A DNA stretch of 64,000 nt from Diogma glabrata (GCA_963693315.1 OY856186.1:135228428-135292427); one strand, 5' to 3'. Shown: positions 10,699 through 22,422, numbered from the stretch's first letter. Made by a program: numbers and translations. The notes: a model not told the origin generated them from the letters alone.

Positions 10699-13685
10699 TA
10701 GTTTTTTCAATTTATCAACTATATTAGTTGACTTTCGGTTAATTGGAGATCCAGTGTGATGATAGTTGTTAATGTTTTTCTTAATAACAGTTTGACGTGT
10801 CCTCCGAGTTCGAAGTCCAGCGTTCTACCACTAGACCACCCAACAAACAATTATAATTCTTTAGATTACAAAAATATATAAAGTTCCTTTGGGAAAATAA
10901 ACAGGTGGAGCATAATGTTTGTAAACAATAGCAAAATATTTTGTATTATATTATATTGATAATATGCTGGACCATAATAAAGTTTGAGAAAACCACTAGT
11001 ATAAAATTTTCCGACTTTTCAAGATCATATCTTCTTTGTTTTTTAGTTATGAATTTCGTTTTCACTCTCATAAGGGAATATTGTTTTTATGGTTTTTGGG
11101 ATTTAAAATACGGTCGTAATTTAAGTAGTACTTGTTACAGAAATTTAAAGGATTGCATTTATAATTATTCTCTTGGGACAAAAGTTTTTATAATTTGTTT
11201 TCCTTTATTTATCTCAGATAAAGTAAATTGAAAAAATGTTGAAAAAGTTTGAAAAATTTAAATTTTTGATATAAATCCCAAAGCCAATTGAAACATATTG
11301 ATTTTCAGCTTTTGTATTGCTTATTGCTTAAACTTCCTGTTATAACTAACACACAGACATTTACAGTCAAACTTAAAGCAAAATGAAAAACATTAAATAC
11401 CAATAATAGTTACAGAAAACGGAAAACCGTAAAACGGAAATTATGATTTTCATTTATGATTTGTTTTTACTATATTGAATTTTGATGAATTGAAATAAAA
11501 ATTTTAGTTTATATTTTATGATTTTTAATGATTTTTATTATTGTATTGGGAAATTGAAGTTTATTGAAACTAACAGTTCAAACTTTAATAATATGGCATA
11601 TAATATTAAACAAGAAAACAATGGTAAAAAAGAAAATACCAATAAAATGGGCAGATTAAATTTGTTGTGAAATATCAGCATTAAATTATACAAAATCAAT
11701 GTGTCTATGTGTCTAGGTCTTCTTATAATAATTTTTAAGGAATTAAAAAATGAAATAAAAAACAGAACGACTACTACGTTAAAATCAAAAATTAATTTTG
11801 CTGCTTTCTTCTAGAATGCTTATTGCCGTAAAAATCAACAAGTATAGGGAATACGAGCATAAATTCTTTTTCATCGTGTCATTCAATGAGCTGATGGGTA
11901 GCTACCACAATTTTCATGCGACGTTCATAAAACGGACATTTGATGCTTTTCGGTAATTCAAACCACCAGCGGAGGACAGTAAAATATGGGTCTGTTTATC
12001 GAAAGGGAGGAGATGGCAATGCCACCCCTGTAAGAAGTATTTAGAAGCAGACTACTTCTGTGCATATTGCAGGACTATAGAATATTGCTAGCGTTCAAAA
12101 ACGTTCTATGGAAGCAGTTATTCAATCAAAATCGTATAGATCCCTTATAGTAATAATGTTTATGTTCCAGGGAAAATAGATAATATAGTGGGCAATGACA
12201 AGGTGTAATAAGTATTTGTCTAGTACTTGCCGAATTAATATACCTTTTGCGTAACCCTCGCGAGCTTAATAAACTTACTTACATAATGATCGCTGTATAT
12301 TAACGGTTGATCTATTTAATTTTAATAAAAACCACCTACCTTGGCCTATAAAAAATTCGAACCTAAATGATTTTTAAACACGACTTTTAAGCTTTAAACA
12401 TTTGCTGCTTACCAAACTTTTGTTATGCCATTTATTAAAAAGACTTATAAATAAACGCCTGTGGAAATATGAAATGTAAAAGTACAGTGTGTTCAATACG
12501 GTAACTCTTAATTTAACTTTCAACACCCTTTTAGTTTTAACTCTTGCTGTGAGTTGCAATGAGGTACAAAGGCTGAGGCATACAGGCCACACCAGATTGA
12601 AAAGTGTATACCTATTGAGAAACCTATAAACAACGTTAATTAATAAGCTACAACTCGTAAGTAGCAATTGGATATCGAAACTGTTTAATTGCCTTAAAAT
12701 AGATTGTATCTGTTTCTTATATACACAACGGCATCTACAAAACAAAACAGATGAAAAAAGATGAAAAATGTGATCTATACAGGTGAAACAGTCGAAATTT
12801 GATCTTGACCATTTTTGGTTTTTCTGAAACTTGGCATATAAGTAGTATGGACAAAATAAAAAATATAACTTATTTTACAATTTTTTTAAAGTGCATCAAA
12901 ACCCCCGATATAGAAGCCTTCTTCATTTTTTAGCACAGTAAAAATCGTGAACTTGTAGCGCCATTTTGAAATTAAAACTCAATATAAAAAAGTTCAAAAA
13001 ATCGCCATAACGCTCATAACGCTATCTGGAAAAATAAAACTCCATATAAAAATAATTTAAAAAAATTTAATCTAAAACACTAATCCAATTTTTTGCATAT
13101 GGCAATGTTTATTGTTTATTGCAAATGGCGTGAAAGTGTAGGGCTATGATATATCGGGGGTTTTGAGTGCATACATAGTTTGAGCATAGGGCACCCCAAC
13201 ATGCATGAAAAATGAAAATTCTGAAAATCCGATGTAATTTTGAAATTAAACTGCTTAAGAACGGCTATACTGATTTCATCAAACTTTATTTGTTTGAATA
13301 GGTGATTAGTTATTCATTTGAAAAAAAATTAATCAATTGTTTTGTAATTAATTTGAAAATTAAAATATTAAAAAAACTTTTTTTATAAACCGGATAAAAC
13401 CGAAACCCGTTACCCTTGTTTTGTTAATTTTTACAAAACCGTCAAAAACCGGGTTTTGCCGTGAAAACCGGGTTTTCTATAAACATCGAAAGTTTTTTTA
13501 TTGTTTATTCTAGAAAGTAAATTTAGTTTTTTGTATTCTGGATGCCATAGAATATAGATTCATTAATTAAAAATCGTATAGAAATGGATCGCATTTCTGC
13601 ATAGAAATATTCATAACTTACAGTATAGTTGTTAACAACGAATACGTTACCCAAATACAATGTGGAATACTTTAAAGCCTTCACT
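10699..13685. other. Geneless repeat-rich stretch
   Basis: No believable ORF is present. It includes a tRNA-like segment (10,795-10,853). It has an inverted pair (ACCCCCGATATA at about 12,902 with TATATCGGGGGT at 13,150). It also holds phrases of the CCGAAACCCGTTACC type (13,390-13,480) that recur inverted at 43,510-43,600, and a block at 12,765-12,900 that recurs inverted at 43,630-43,740. The two regions are therefore scraps of one dispersed repeat. Confidence 0.5.
10795..10853 (-). repeat. tRNA-derived (SINE-like) segment
   Basis: The minus strand reads GGGTGGTCTAGTGGTAGAAC, a box-A-like D-arm. The TTCGAAC beyond it is too close for a normal T-arm. It starts just downstream of the broken end of the mdg1-like element. 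The tRNA fold is not convincing, so I treat it as a tRNA-derived repeat rather than a functional gene. Confidence 0.3.
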
Positions 13686-13691
13686 TGCACC
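13686..13691. repeat. Left 6-bp target duplication of the Polinton (TGCACC)
   Basis: It is identical to 37,297-37,302 on the other side of the element. A 6-bp duplication is the hallmark of Polinton integration. Confidence 0.9.
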
Positions 13692-14650
13692 AGTAGTGTA
13701 GTGGGGGTATCGTCACATTTTCATGAAAAAAATAAGAAATGAGGGAATATCGAACATTTTCATGAAAAAAAATAAGAAATGAGGTAGGATCGAACATTGA
13801 AAGAAAAAAAGGAAAAAAGCATTGATTTTTTTCCGGAGTGAATATATGAACAGTATTTTTTGTTTTAAAAATAGATTATTCAATGTAAAAGATGTATGTT
13901 CGTGGGAGGTCGTCAAATGTTTTAAAAGAAGATGAGAAAAACGAAAGTGAATATAATTTATTTTTTTTACAACAATTTCATTTAGAATGTTGTTGAAAGA
14001 AACTAAAGGCAAAATTATTTTCATTATTTTTTTTGTTACCTAATAAGAAAAAATATGGTAATATGTTATCTAATAAGAAATAAAAAAATGGATTTAGTCA
14101 TACTATCTATAAAACAGAATGAGAAAGCAAAATATGAAAAAGCAGCTGAAATTAATTCAATTGCATTGAGAGAAAAAACAAATCATATGATTTTTGATTT
14201 TTAAAAAGAATGAGTTTGTGTTTTAATCTTATTTTGCAAAATAATTTTTGCGGGAGGTCGTTTAAATTTTACGAATAAAATAAATTTAATGAATAAAAAA
14301 AAACGTTGACAAAAAATTGTGAAGATTTTATTGATATATTTTTTTTTGTATGTAACAAAATTGTTTTTGTTGGTTGTTTTAATCTGTTGTTTTCCTGTTT
14401 GTTATGTAAGATTTGATTTTGTAAGATTTTGATTTTTTCATTGGGGCACATGTGTTGTTCTAGTTTTCTGGTTGTTATATAAGATTTGTGTATAAGGCGA
14501 CCAGAAGAATTAGAACATATTGTGATGTGATTTGAACAAAAATTATGATGTGTTGGAAAACAAAAACTTTTTATTTGGAATTTTAGACGGATGCCTGAAA
14601 TAAGTTGTTAATTGAAAAAACTAAAAAATTATAAATAGATGTTCGAAATC
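13692..14650 (+). repeat. Left terminal inverted repeat of the Polinton
   Basis: It matches the reverse complement of about 36,368-37,296 with scattered substitutions and small indels. Similarity fades at the phrase ATAGATGTTCGAAAT. A short reading frame within it (14,451-14,269 minus; mirrored at 36,524-36,775) has the same start, MCPNEKIKILQNQILHNK, in both repeats. This follows from the inversion and is not evidence of a gene. Confidence 0.9.
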
Positions 14651-14694
14651 GACCATATCGTTTATATCAAAAATATGTGGAACAACCTTTTACC

Positions 14695-15258
14695 ATGCAG
14701 ATTTCTGTTCCTTCTTCTTCGGGGAAGACCACATTTGTATTAAAGTTCTTGCCACATATTCATGGTATAAAGAAACTGGTTTGGTGCAATGGTGAAACTA
14801 ATTCGGTCGATCTAAAAGATTTCGATTTTGAAGATTTTGAAATGTTAGACAACGTCCCCGAAAATTTTGATAATCTAGAAAACACATCAATCATCTTGGA
14901 TGATTTAATGACTGAGGCGTATAATAAAAACGTTTGTGAATTATTTACTAAGGGTTCACATCATCGAAATATATCTGTTATATTAATTACCCAAAATGTG
15001 TTCCATCAAGGAAAATTTTGCAGAGACATTTCGTTAAACTGCAAATACTTAGTTATGTTTAATAAAGCCCGAGATAAATCTCAAATCGACCCGCTTGCTA
15101 GACAAATTTATCCAGAAAATATCAACGAGTTTGTAAGAGTATATAAAGAGGCAACTTAAAAGCCTTACGGTTATTTATTTATGGATTTGAATCGTGCAAC
15201 GACTTATTTCGTTGCAATCGTGCAACGACTTATTTCGCTTCCGCTCGAGTATTTTTAA
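14695..15258 (+). pseudogene. Polinton A32-like packaging ATPase with in-frame stop
   Basis: FtsK/HerA-superfamily ATPase that in Polintons and related viruses is thought to pump DNA into capsids. Walker A is SVPSSSGKTTF. Walker B is TSIILDDL, about 65 residues on. The downstream LITQNVFHQGKFCRDISLN block is the usual sensor region. The frame is open from 14,635 but has no ATG before 14,695. TAA at 15,157-15,159 interrupts the conserved C-terminal block, which continues in the same frame (KPYGYLFMDLN) to a stop at 15,256. A short duplication (CGTGCAACGACTTATTTCG, twice, 15,193-15,238) follows. It is the first gene inside the left terminal repeat. Confidence 0.85.
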
Positions 15259-15649
15259 TAAAGATTATCAAGAGTGTTATGCGCCATCTAAACTAGTATC
15301 ACAGCTAAAAAGGAATGAAGCGGCTCATGGTACACAAACATACGTTACATATGTTAAGAAATTGTAATACCGTATACGTAAATTTATATTAGAAAAAAGC
15401 AAAACAGATTTAATAAAAGCCTTATATGAAGTGTGTTTAAATGTTTTAAATGGTAATGTCAATATTGATAACAACTGTAAAACTCGTTTGAAGAAACATA
15501 AGAGTGCTTTACGTAAAATTGTCGATTCCAAATCTAATTTATCGGTGAAACGTAAGGTGCTAGTACAAAAAGGTGGATTTTTGCCTATTATCTTATCAGC
15601 TGTTTTATCTGGGGTTATTGGAAAGATATTGGAGGAAGTTACAAAATGA
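15259..15649 (+). pseudogene. Polinton conserved small protein with hydrophobic C-terminus, stop-interrupted
   Basis: The frame contains CYAPSKLVSQLKRNEAAHGT, stops at TAA (15,365-15,367), then continues in the same frame with a helical middle and a C-terminus KVLVQKGGFLPIILSAVLSG. I recognise the build (CYxPSKL near the start, QKGGFLP plus a hydrophobic tail at the end) as a small protein that commonly follows the ATPase in arthropod Polintons. Its function is not established. No ATG in this frame lies near the expected start. The end at 15,649 overlaps the next gene's ATG by 4 bases (ATGA at 15,646-15,649). Confidence 0.65.
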
Positions 15650-17406
15650 GTCTACAACGTATGATTGTTGTTCATCCTGATACATTTGAGCAGTGGAAAA
15701 AAATTATGTTAAAAGACAATAAACTATCGGCATTAGATCGTGAAATGAAAAAGATTTTGTACAATAATAAACTAAACGATATCGATAAATGGAACTATTA
15801 CCGACAAAGTCTTTTAAAAATGTTAAATGTGAAAAGAAGACCAATTGGAATAAATCATTTTCCAGGCTTAAACACTAGCGTTGTATTAAATAAACAGACG
15901 CAAGCTGATAGCGATGCTTTAAATAACCAGCTAAAGGTGGATGGGAACACGCAAACGAAGATTTTAAAAGGGCGAAACGCAAAAAATCAAACTGAAACGT
16001 CTGAAGGTCGAAATATTGCAACACAAACTAAGATGATGAAACAAATTCAAGAGCCTAAATCATCTGATGAACTGTTTGAAACATCGAATAGATTTTCTAG
16101 TTTTGAAAATGCGGATAATAATGACGATCAGAGTTTTCGTAGTTTTGATGAAATTCAAGAATTAGATATGGATGATAGCGTACGACGAAGAGCTCTAGAA
16201 GGTCAACCACCCGATGTAAGAATATCGAAAGAAAGATTTTCTCTAAATCCTCAAGAGTACAGAGTATTTGAATTGAATACGGGAGAGAATGTGAACGTTC
16301 CAGTTGAACGCCGTTTCACACGTTCTACAGCAAAAAGGTCGAGGGTTGATCCAACGCAAAGTGTTATAAATTTTCCTAAACGGAAAAAAACAAAAAGTGA
16401 AACGAGCACACCAAAAAAAACACAAAAAACAAAATCAAAACAACAAACGATCCCTGGCAAAGCTATAAAAGTTAAGTTTAGAAGTGTTAATCATCATTCA
16501 GATTTTTGGTGTTATCACACGACGTCTACAATGCTAGCTGATCAAAAATCTTTTTATATTACATTAACAAGTAACAGCTCACTGGATTTTTATCCGCATA
16601 ACACACTATCAAGATTTACTGTTAAACTTCCTTATTCACTTAACTTGAAGGGTGACGATCACGCAGAATGGTATATGGGTGTATCAAAATTTGCTTGCAC
16701 CTCTATAATGAAGAAACGCGGATAAGATCCGACTATAACGTTTATTGCAGAACGAGGTAATACTGGTGTAGAAATATTAGATATATTAAGACAGTATCCA
16801 ACTTTATTTGCAATCGTTCAACATGAAGATTTTTTCGATCGATATTCTGAGTCTGCTGACTTGCCTTTTTACGTTTTTTCAAAAGATTTCGTTCAAGTTG
16901 GTGTAGATAAACGCAATTTTAAATTAAAATTTAATAAAGAATACACAATAAATCTACTCTTTGACTACTTATTTTCACAAATTGATAAAACTGAATGGAG
17001 CAAAGTTATAAAAAATTTAAAAGAATCGATTGCTATTAAACCTTCACAATCTTTATCAGAGGAAAAACTAACGATGTTAAAGAAACGTGTCAAAGTAATT
17101 TTACCAGAGCCCATCCCAGAACCTGAAGCTGTACCGAACTATAGGTGTATTTATTGTGATATAGTGCGACCTCAAATGTTTGGTAATATAATGGCTAGAG
17201 GGTTAGTAATGTATCCCGTAATATATAAAAGGCATTTTGAGAGTTATCAAAACTGTGAAATAGGAAAAATTCAATATGCACGACTCGAGAGAACACTGAT
17301 TACAGATATCATCCTACTATCAACGGATGAAAATGGGGAACAGATTAATTTTAAAAATGATTCATTTTGTACAATGGTTGTTTTACATTTTCGTAAAGGT
17401 ATATAA
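15646..17406 (+). pseudogene. Basic N-terminal region fused to Polinton penton (minor capsid) protein, one stop
   Basis: One frame of 1,761 bp is interrupted once by TAA at 16,723-16,725. Residues 1-60 (MSLQRMIVVHPDTFEQWKKI) resemble a separate small Polinton protein. Residues 60-285 are low-complexity, acidic and then Lys/Arg/Thr-rich (KRKKTKSETSTPKKTQKTKS). From about 16,530 the penton-type fold appears: FYITLTSNSSLDFYPHNTLS, FTVKLPYSLNL, then after the stop YRCIYCDIVRPQMFGNIMAR and the closing MVVLHFRKGI. The single-jelly-roll minor capsid protein forms vertices in Polinton capsids. Fusion of the two is unusual. The frame is otherwise intact. Confidence 0.8.
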
Positions 17407-17437
17407 AGAGGTGAAGCTGTTTTTAAATTTTATTACA

Positions 17438-17929
17438 ATGCATAACGCTTATCTAAAATATTACGTTCAACAACACGGTGGAAATAATCCAACCGCCAAC
17501 GATGAATTTGGAAATGTGTTAAAATTGCCAAAAGTATATCGGCGAGGTCGAGGGATTGGTAGTGTATTTGCTAGTTTCTGGGAATATCTTCAACCGCTTC
17601 TAAAAAGCGGTGCAAATTTTTTAAAGAATGAGTTAATTGACACGGGTTCCGACATTTTAAAAAATATAAGCGCACAAAAACCGATTCAAAATATTCTTCG
17701 TGATCGATCGGTGCAAGTTGTTGACAAATTAAGAGATAAGACAATCGATAAAATAAATGCAATGGCTGGAAACGGCATCGAAAAGCGCAAAAGAAAAAGA
17801 TTCAAACGAAGCTTGAAAAACCCAATAAATAAGAGAGCAACTTCTGAAAAAATACAATCGAGCATCTTAGCAGCTCGTGTAAAGAAGCATCACCAAATAA
17901 ACGCACGCCTAACAAAAAACCACGCGTAA
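17438..17929 (+). CDS. Polinton pVI/pX-like minor virion protein
   Basis: The protein of about 163 residues starts MHNAYLKYYVQQHGGNN (an upstream in-frame ATG at 17,327 overlaps the penton end, so I prefer 17,438). The block VYRRGRGIGSVFASFWEYLQ, followed by an amphipathic stretch with PLLKSGANFLKNELIDTGSD, is typical of the small membrane-active virion proteins encoded next to the capsid genes in Polintons and adenovirus-like elements. The C-terminus is strongly basic (KRKRKRFKRSLKN). Unlike its neighbours it has no stop or frameshift. The role is known only by analogy. Confidence 0.7.
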   Translation: MHNAYLKYYVQQHGGNNPTANDEFGNVLKLPKVYRRGRGIGSVFASFWEYLQPLLKSGANFLKNELIDTGSDILKNISAQKPIQNILRDRSVQVVDKLRDKTIDKINAMAGNGIEKRKRKRFKRSLKNPINKRATSEKIQSSILAARVKKHHQINARLTKNHA

Positions 17930-17976
17930 TTTAAAAACTTAAACAAAATGTCTTTCCGGGAGTGTATGAAATCCGA

Positions 17977-19890
17977 ATTAGAGATTATTCTCGAGAATTC
18001 TTTTTCTCGATTTCTCAAGAATTCTCTATAGATTTTTATTTCTCATTTCTCAAGAAATTTTGTTTTATTTCTCGAGATTTTGAAAAAAGTTAAAGACAAA
18101 CAAAAAACACTCATTAAATTTTTTAAACCTTAAATTTAAATTTTTTAAAACTCACTAAGCTTTTCTTGCAGTCAAATGATGAATCGCTGACGAATTATTA
18201 GATTTTTTTCGTATAATGTCCTGTAACGTCCGGTATATTCACCTAAACAATAATAAAACCAATTCATCTTCTGTTTCTAATTCAATAAAAATTTATTTCA
18301 ATACTTTCAGTTCATTTTTACATCAATAATAATTTTTTTAAAATTTTTAAATAATTAACGGCCAGCTAAATTTCGAATATATTATAAAAATAAACGAACG
18401 TACCAATTTTATTTTCATTTCTAACGAACAGATGTCGTTACTCAATTTTTGCTGAATCTTGGTGTTGCACGATTTTCATTAGAAGATGTCAAGGAAATCA
18501 CATTTTTTTGTTTTTAATCAGTTTTTTCGATGTTAAAAATCTGATATAATAAAAATGCATTCCGGTTTTGGTTTTTCAAAAGATCACGTCTTGAAAAAGT
18601 AAAAATAGTAAAAATAATGCAATTAATATAATTTCAATATAAAAGTGATTGTATTGTATGTTTTATCATTATACTTTTTTATAATAATTACTTGTGAAAA
18701 ATAATAGTGAAATTTTGAAAATCGTTTAAACAAAGAAAAGGATAAATTATTCATATATATATAGTGACGAAGAAAATTTTCCTTGATTTTATAAAAATAA
18801 AAATAACCTTGATTTGTTAATGTTAAAAATATTTGTGATACGTCATTTGTCTTAAAACAAAAAGAAATAAAAATTATTGAATAAAGAAAAATAAATGATT
18901 TTACAATCATCATTTCGAATTGGAATAAATAAATAAAATAAAAGGAATAAATCAAATCAAATATAAATAAAATAATTATAATTACTTAAAGGTGACATCA
19001 TCAATAATTAGAAAATGAAATACATTTTTAATATATAAAAATAAAATAATAAAACTAAAGGAAAATATGTGTTGTACGGGATTCTGGGGAACAATTTCGG
19101 ATTTCATCAGTCTCAACGATCTTTAAGATAAGTTTCTATTTTTATATAATTAATGTTACTAAATTATATTATTCTTTGTATTCTTGGTAGTCCTATGCAA
19201 TGATAGGCTAATTTTATAAAAGTTAAGAGATTCCCAAATTTAGGATTCGTGTGGGGACAAACCGCATCCCGTGTATATTTTTTTATATTTTGTTAGCAAA
19301 AGTCCAAGCCATTATACAGTGGCAGAACAGTCCATAAAGGAACGTAAATTTTATGGCCGAATTTCACTTGAAGACTTAATTTAATCGATTAGTTTTATAT
19401 GGGTGACCTAAGTGAGGACCAAAGTTTATTCAAATAGTATATAGTTGTTTTAATTACACCCCCAATAGAAATTATGTATCGCAACACTCTGTAAAAACCG
19501 AGAAAAAAAACAGGAAACAGTTTTTTTTTATTTGATTTCAAAATTCGTAAGAATAGTTTGTTAACTTTGATAGAGCATTTTTACAGGACTGGTGTCCCAT
19601 ACAGAAAATGATTTGACTGTCAAGAAACTTTAACAAAGCGTCCGCCGATTTAAACAGAAACATCTCTCAATTCTTGTTACTTTAAAAAATCCCAGATAGC
19701 TATTGATAATTTGGCGGTTATAATTAGAGAATAGGGTTTATTAGGAGTTATTGGGTTAGAAAATTATTTTTTAATTAAAGAAAATTAATAAAGAATTATC
19801 TCGAGAATTCTTGAGAATTCTCGAGAAACAGATTGCCGTTCTCAATTTTTCTCGAGAAACAGAAAATGTCGCGAAAAGCGTATCTCTAAT
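17977..19890. mobile_element. Non-autonomous DNA transposon in the capsid gene, TSD CCGA
   Basis: Ends are ATTAGAGAT and ATCTCTAAT, flanked by CCGA on both sides (17,973-17,976; 19,891-19,894). Just inside both ends are dense repeats of the palindromic words TCTCGAGAATTC and TTCTCGAGAAA (17,985-18,075 and 19,800-19,860). The interior is AT-rich and has no ORF resembling a transposase. The superfamily is unassigned; a 4-bp duplication is compatible with several. Confidence 0.85.
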
Positions 19891-20566
19891 CCGAGTTGGA
19901 TCTTTTCGCACCTCGTAACATTCAAACAAACATTGTGAAAACCGAAGAAGTTGCCTACAAACCTTTAACTAGTTTAGAAAACCAATCGATCATTGAATTC
20001 GTATGTCATGGACACAGTGATATGTATTTAGATTTATCGTCCATACGCCTATGTGTAAAACTACGTCTAACCAAAAGTAATGGTGCATTGTACACGGATG
20101 CGGATACATCTCAACCAACTGTAATAAATAATATGCTGCATTCACTGTTTCGTCAGGTAAATGTTTCGTTGAATGGAAAAAACATAAATTCCTCAGACGG
20201 TAATTACAGTTATAAAGCGTACATTGAAACATTATTGAATTTTGGTGAGGATGCGAGCAGGACGCATTTAGAGTTATCGGGGTTTTATCCGGATACCAAA
20301 AAACTTGATACCTTACCGCCATCTCAAGAAGGATTGTTGAAAAGACACAGTTTAGTGAAAAATAGTAACATTGTTGAGCTGTACGGAAAAGTGCATGCAG
20401 ATATGTTAAATCAACCGCTATTGCTTTTGAATAATGTTGATGTGAGATTAACTTTTACGCTCAACAAACCTGAATTTTATCTTATGACTGATGCGGCAAT
20501 CGATGACACATCTATAAAAATACTTGAGGCAACAATTTACGTAAAACAATGTGCAATTAATCCTAA

Positions 20567-20934
20567 TAGACTGAGAGCCCGCGACGGCCAGACCTTCGTT
20601 ATTTTATAAAAGCTGAAAGTTTCTCTGCGCATACCCCCTACTCAGGTAGGAACGATTAACGACATATGAAGTTTGGATCATAGTGGCTTTGGCAGGGAGC
20701 AGGTTCCAGAGGGGCCTCCAAAGTTTCGTGAAAGTATAAAAGCTAATTTTTTTATATATTATTCGGGATAGTATTAGAAGTCACGTCACCCAATGCCAGA
20801 CACTTACTATCGTGGAAACCCCCAGCCAGACACCCTTAAACTTTAAAGTTCCTACCTGAGTAGGGGGTATGCGCAGAGAAACTTTCAGCTTTTATAAAAT
20901 AACGAAGGTCTGGCCGTCGCGGGCTCTTAGTCTA
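20567..20934. mobile_element. 368-bp MITE with about 88-bp inverted repeats, TSD TAA
   Basis: Arms (20,567-20,654 and 20,847-20,934) begin TAGACTGAGAGCCCGCGACG and TAGACTAAGAGCCCGCGACG when read inward, and share CATACCCCCTACTCAGGTAG. TAA precedes and follows the element. A 3-bp TWA duplication fits PIF/Harbinger. An alternative reading is a TA duplication. It is much more G+C-rich than its surroundings. Confidence 0.85.
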
Positions 20935-21578
20935 TAATGTTTTAATCGCGCATCATTAGATGCTTGAACAAACAAATGCAAAATATCATTATAAGAGATG
21001 TGAGGTGAAATCATATACGATACCTGCAAGCGGTAACTCCTTAAATTTGGATAATATTGTGTTGGGGCAGATGCCAACAAATTTAATATTTTTTATAATT
21101 GATAATGATGCATACATTGGTTCGAAGAAAAAGAATCCTTACAATTTCAAACACAATAAAATGGCTTCGTGCACTTTTTATGTAAATGGGGCTCCAACAC
21201 CTAGTGCATCTATAACAACCTCATTTACCGGTAGTGATTCGTGTGCGCGTGCATATTCGACAATCTTTTCTACTATGGGTATACTGCACTCACCTCAGGG
21301 CAACCTTATTACAAGAGAAATGTATGCATCCGGCTATTTTATGATCGCGTACGATCTCACACCGGATTTAGCATCCAACGATGGCTGTTCATCTTTAGTC
21401 AATCAAGGAAATATACGTTTTGAGGCCCGTTTTGATGCACCGATTCCTAACACCTTAACATGTTTAATTTACATGGAGTATGTTGCTAGCTTGGAGATTG
21501 ATCAAAATAGAAACATTATTTTAGATCAGCAAAATTATAAATAAACAAACTTCAGATTTAACTACACATTAAGACATT

Positions 21579-22054
21579 ATGAATACAACAGAGTTAATTA
21601 TAGCCCTATAAAAAAATGCTGTCACAAAAAAATATTTTCGTGGTGTGTACGCAATTGATCAACTGCCTAAAACAGTCTTAAATAAACCCGCATGCTACGT
21701 TATTAATACTGATCCATCACACAAACCGGGAACACATTGGGTGGCAATTCATTTTCCCTGTGGAGCTCGTGCCGAGTTTTTTGATTCGTTTGGTAGAAAG
21801 CCATTCGATCGTAGATTTCGCACTTTTTTGTTAAACAACTCAAAGTCATACATTTACAATCCAAAAGAACTACAAAATCGATACAGTTTAATGTGTGGTA
21901 AATATTGCTGTATCTACCTCCATCATAGATGTAGTGGAAAATCAATGAAAAGTTTTTTAACGGATTTGCAACCTATATGTCTGACTACAACGATCGCATC
22001 GTGAATTTTGTCTATAAAAAGTACTTTAACAAAATGGCAAAGAAAAAACGGTGA
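21579..22054 (+). pseudogene. Polinton adenain-like cysteine protease with early stop and frameshift
   Basis: It starts MNTTELIIAL, then TAA at codon 11 (21,609-21,611), then resumes in frame (VTKKYFRGVYAIDQLPK). The core NTDPSHKPGTHWVAIHFP carries the catalytic His, AEFFDSFGR the Asp, and SLMCGKYCCIYLHHRCSG the Cys of the adenovirus-type maturation protease. Near 21,985 the frame shifts, and the terminal block (NDRIVNFVYKKYFN) lies in another frame ending at 22,054. In related viruses this enzyme processes capsid precursors. Not functional as it stands. Confidence 0.85.
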
Positions 22055-22422
22055 ACGAACCAAATAAAAACTCGTCCAGCTTGAAAAACATGATCAAACT
22101 TGTTCAATGTAGGTAAAAGTGTGTTATTAAATTTTTTTAAATCAACTAATAACAAACTTTTATTTTCAGACTTTCAATACCACTGCAGAAAAAAATTCAA
22201 AAAAAAAAAATTTAAAAAAAAAACATTAAAAAAAAAAAATTTAAAAAAAAAAAAAAAAAAAAATTTAAAAAAAAAAATTAAAAAAAAAAATTTAAAAAAA
22301 AAAATAAAAAAAAAAAAATTTAAAATAAAAAATTTAATAAAAAAAAAATTTAATAAAAAAAAATTTAATAAAAACAAAATGAAACAATTTTTTACTAATT
22401 ATATTATTTTTTTTAATATGTC
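22055..22422. other. A-rich low-complexity spacer
   Basis: 22,185-22,380 consists of A runs broken by TTT, so the apparent Lys/Phe/Asn frame through it is a compositional artefact. No gene is seen. Confidence 0.8.

Larger units (their letters stand above)
17948..21544 (+). pseudogene. Polinton major capsid protein, split by two transposons and a stop
   Basis: Double jelly-roll capsid protein. The first ten codons (ATG 17,948, MSFRECMKS) are cut off by a 1.9-kb insertion (17,977-19,890). The gene resumes at 19,891 (LDLFAPRNIQTNI, HGHSDMYLDLSSIRLCVKLR, FRQVNVSLNGKNI, HADMLNQPLLLLNNVDVRLT). It is cut again by a 368-bp insertion (20,567-20,934). It continues from 20,935, meets TAG at 20,957-20,959, then reads EQTNAKYHYKRCEVKSYTIP to the end, IDQNRNIILDQQNYK. 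Target duplications at both insertions show they were clean, late events in a once-open gene. Confidence 0.9.

Noticed and set aside
10795..10853. Functional tRNA gene on the minus strand
   Set aside because: Box A is good, but no T-arm at the right spacing and no acceptor pairing; kept only as a low-confidence tRNA-derived repeat.
10941..11231. 96-residue Phe/Ile/Tyr-rich frame
   Set aside because: Looks like random AT-rich translation; no conserved pattern or gene context.
14269..14451. Conserved small frame (MCPNEKIKILQN...) mirrored at 36,524-36,775
   Set aside because: Both copies lie in the terminal inverted repeats, so conservation is automatic; no other support for a gene.
14695..22054. 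Stop-codon reassignment or programmed readthrough to explain in-frame stops
   Set aside because: Both TAA and TAG are involved, genes also end at TAA, other elements in the window use normal stops, and the protease has a frameshift. Decay is simpler.
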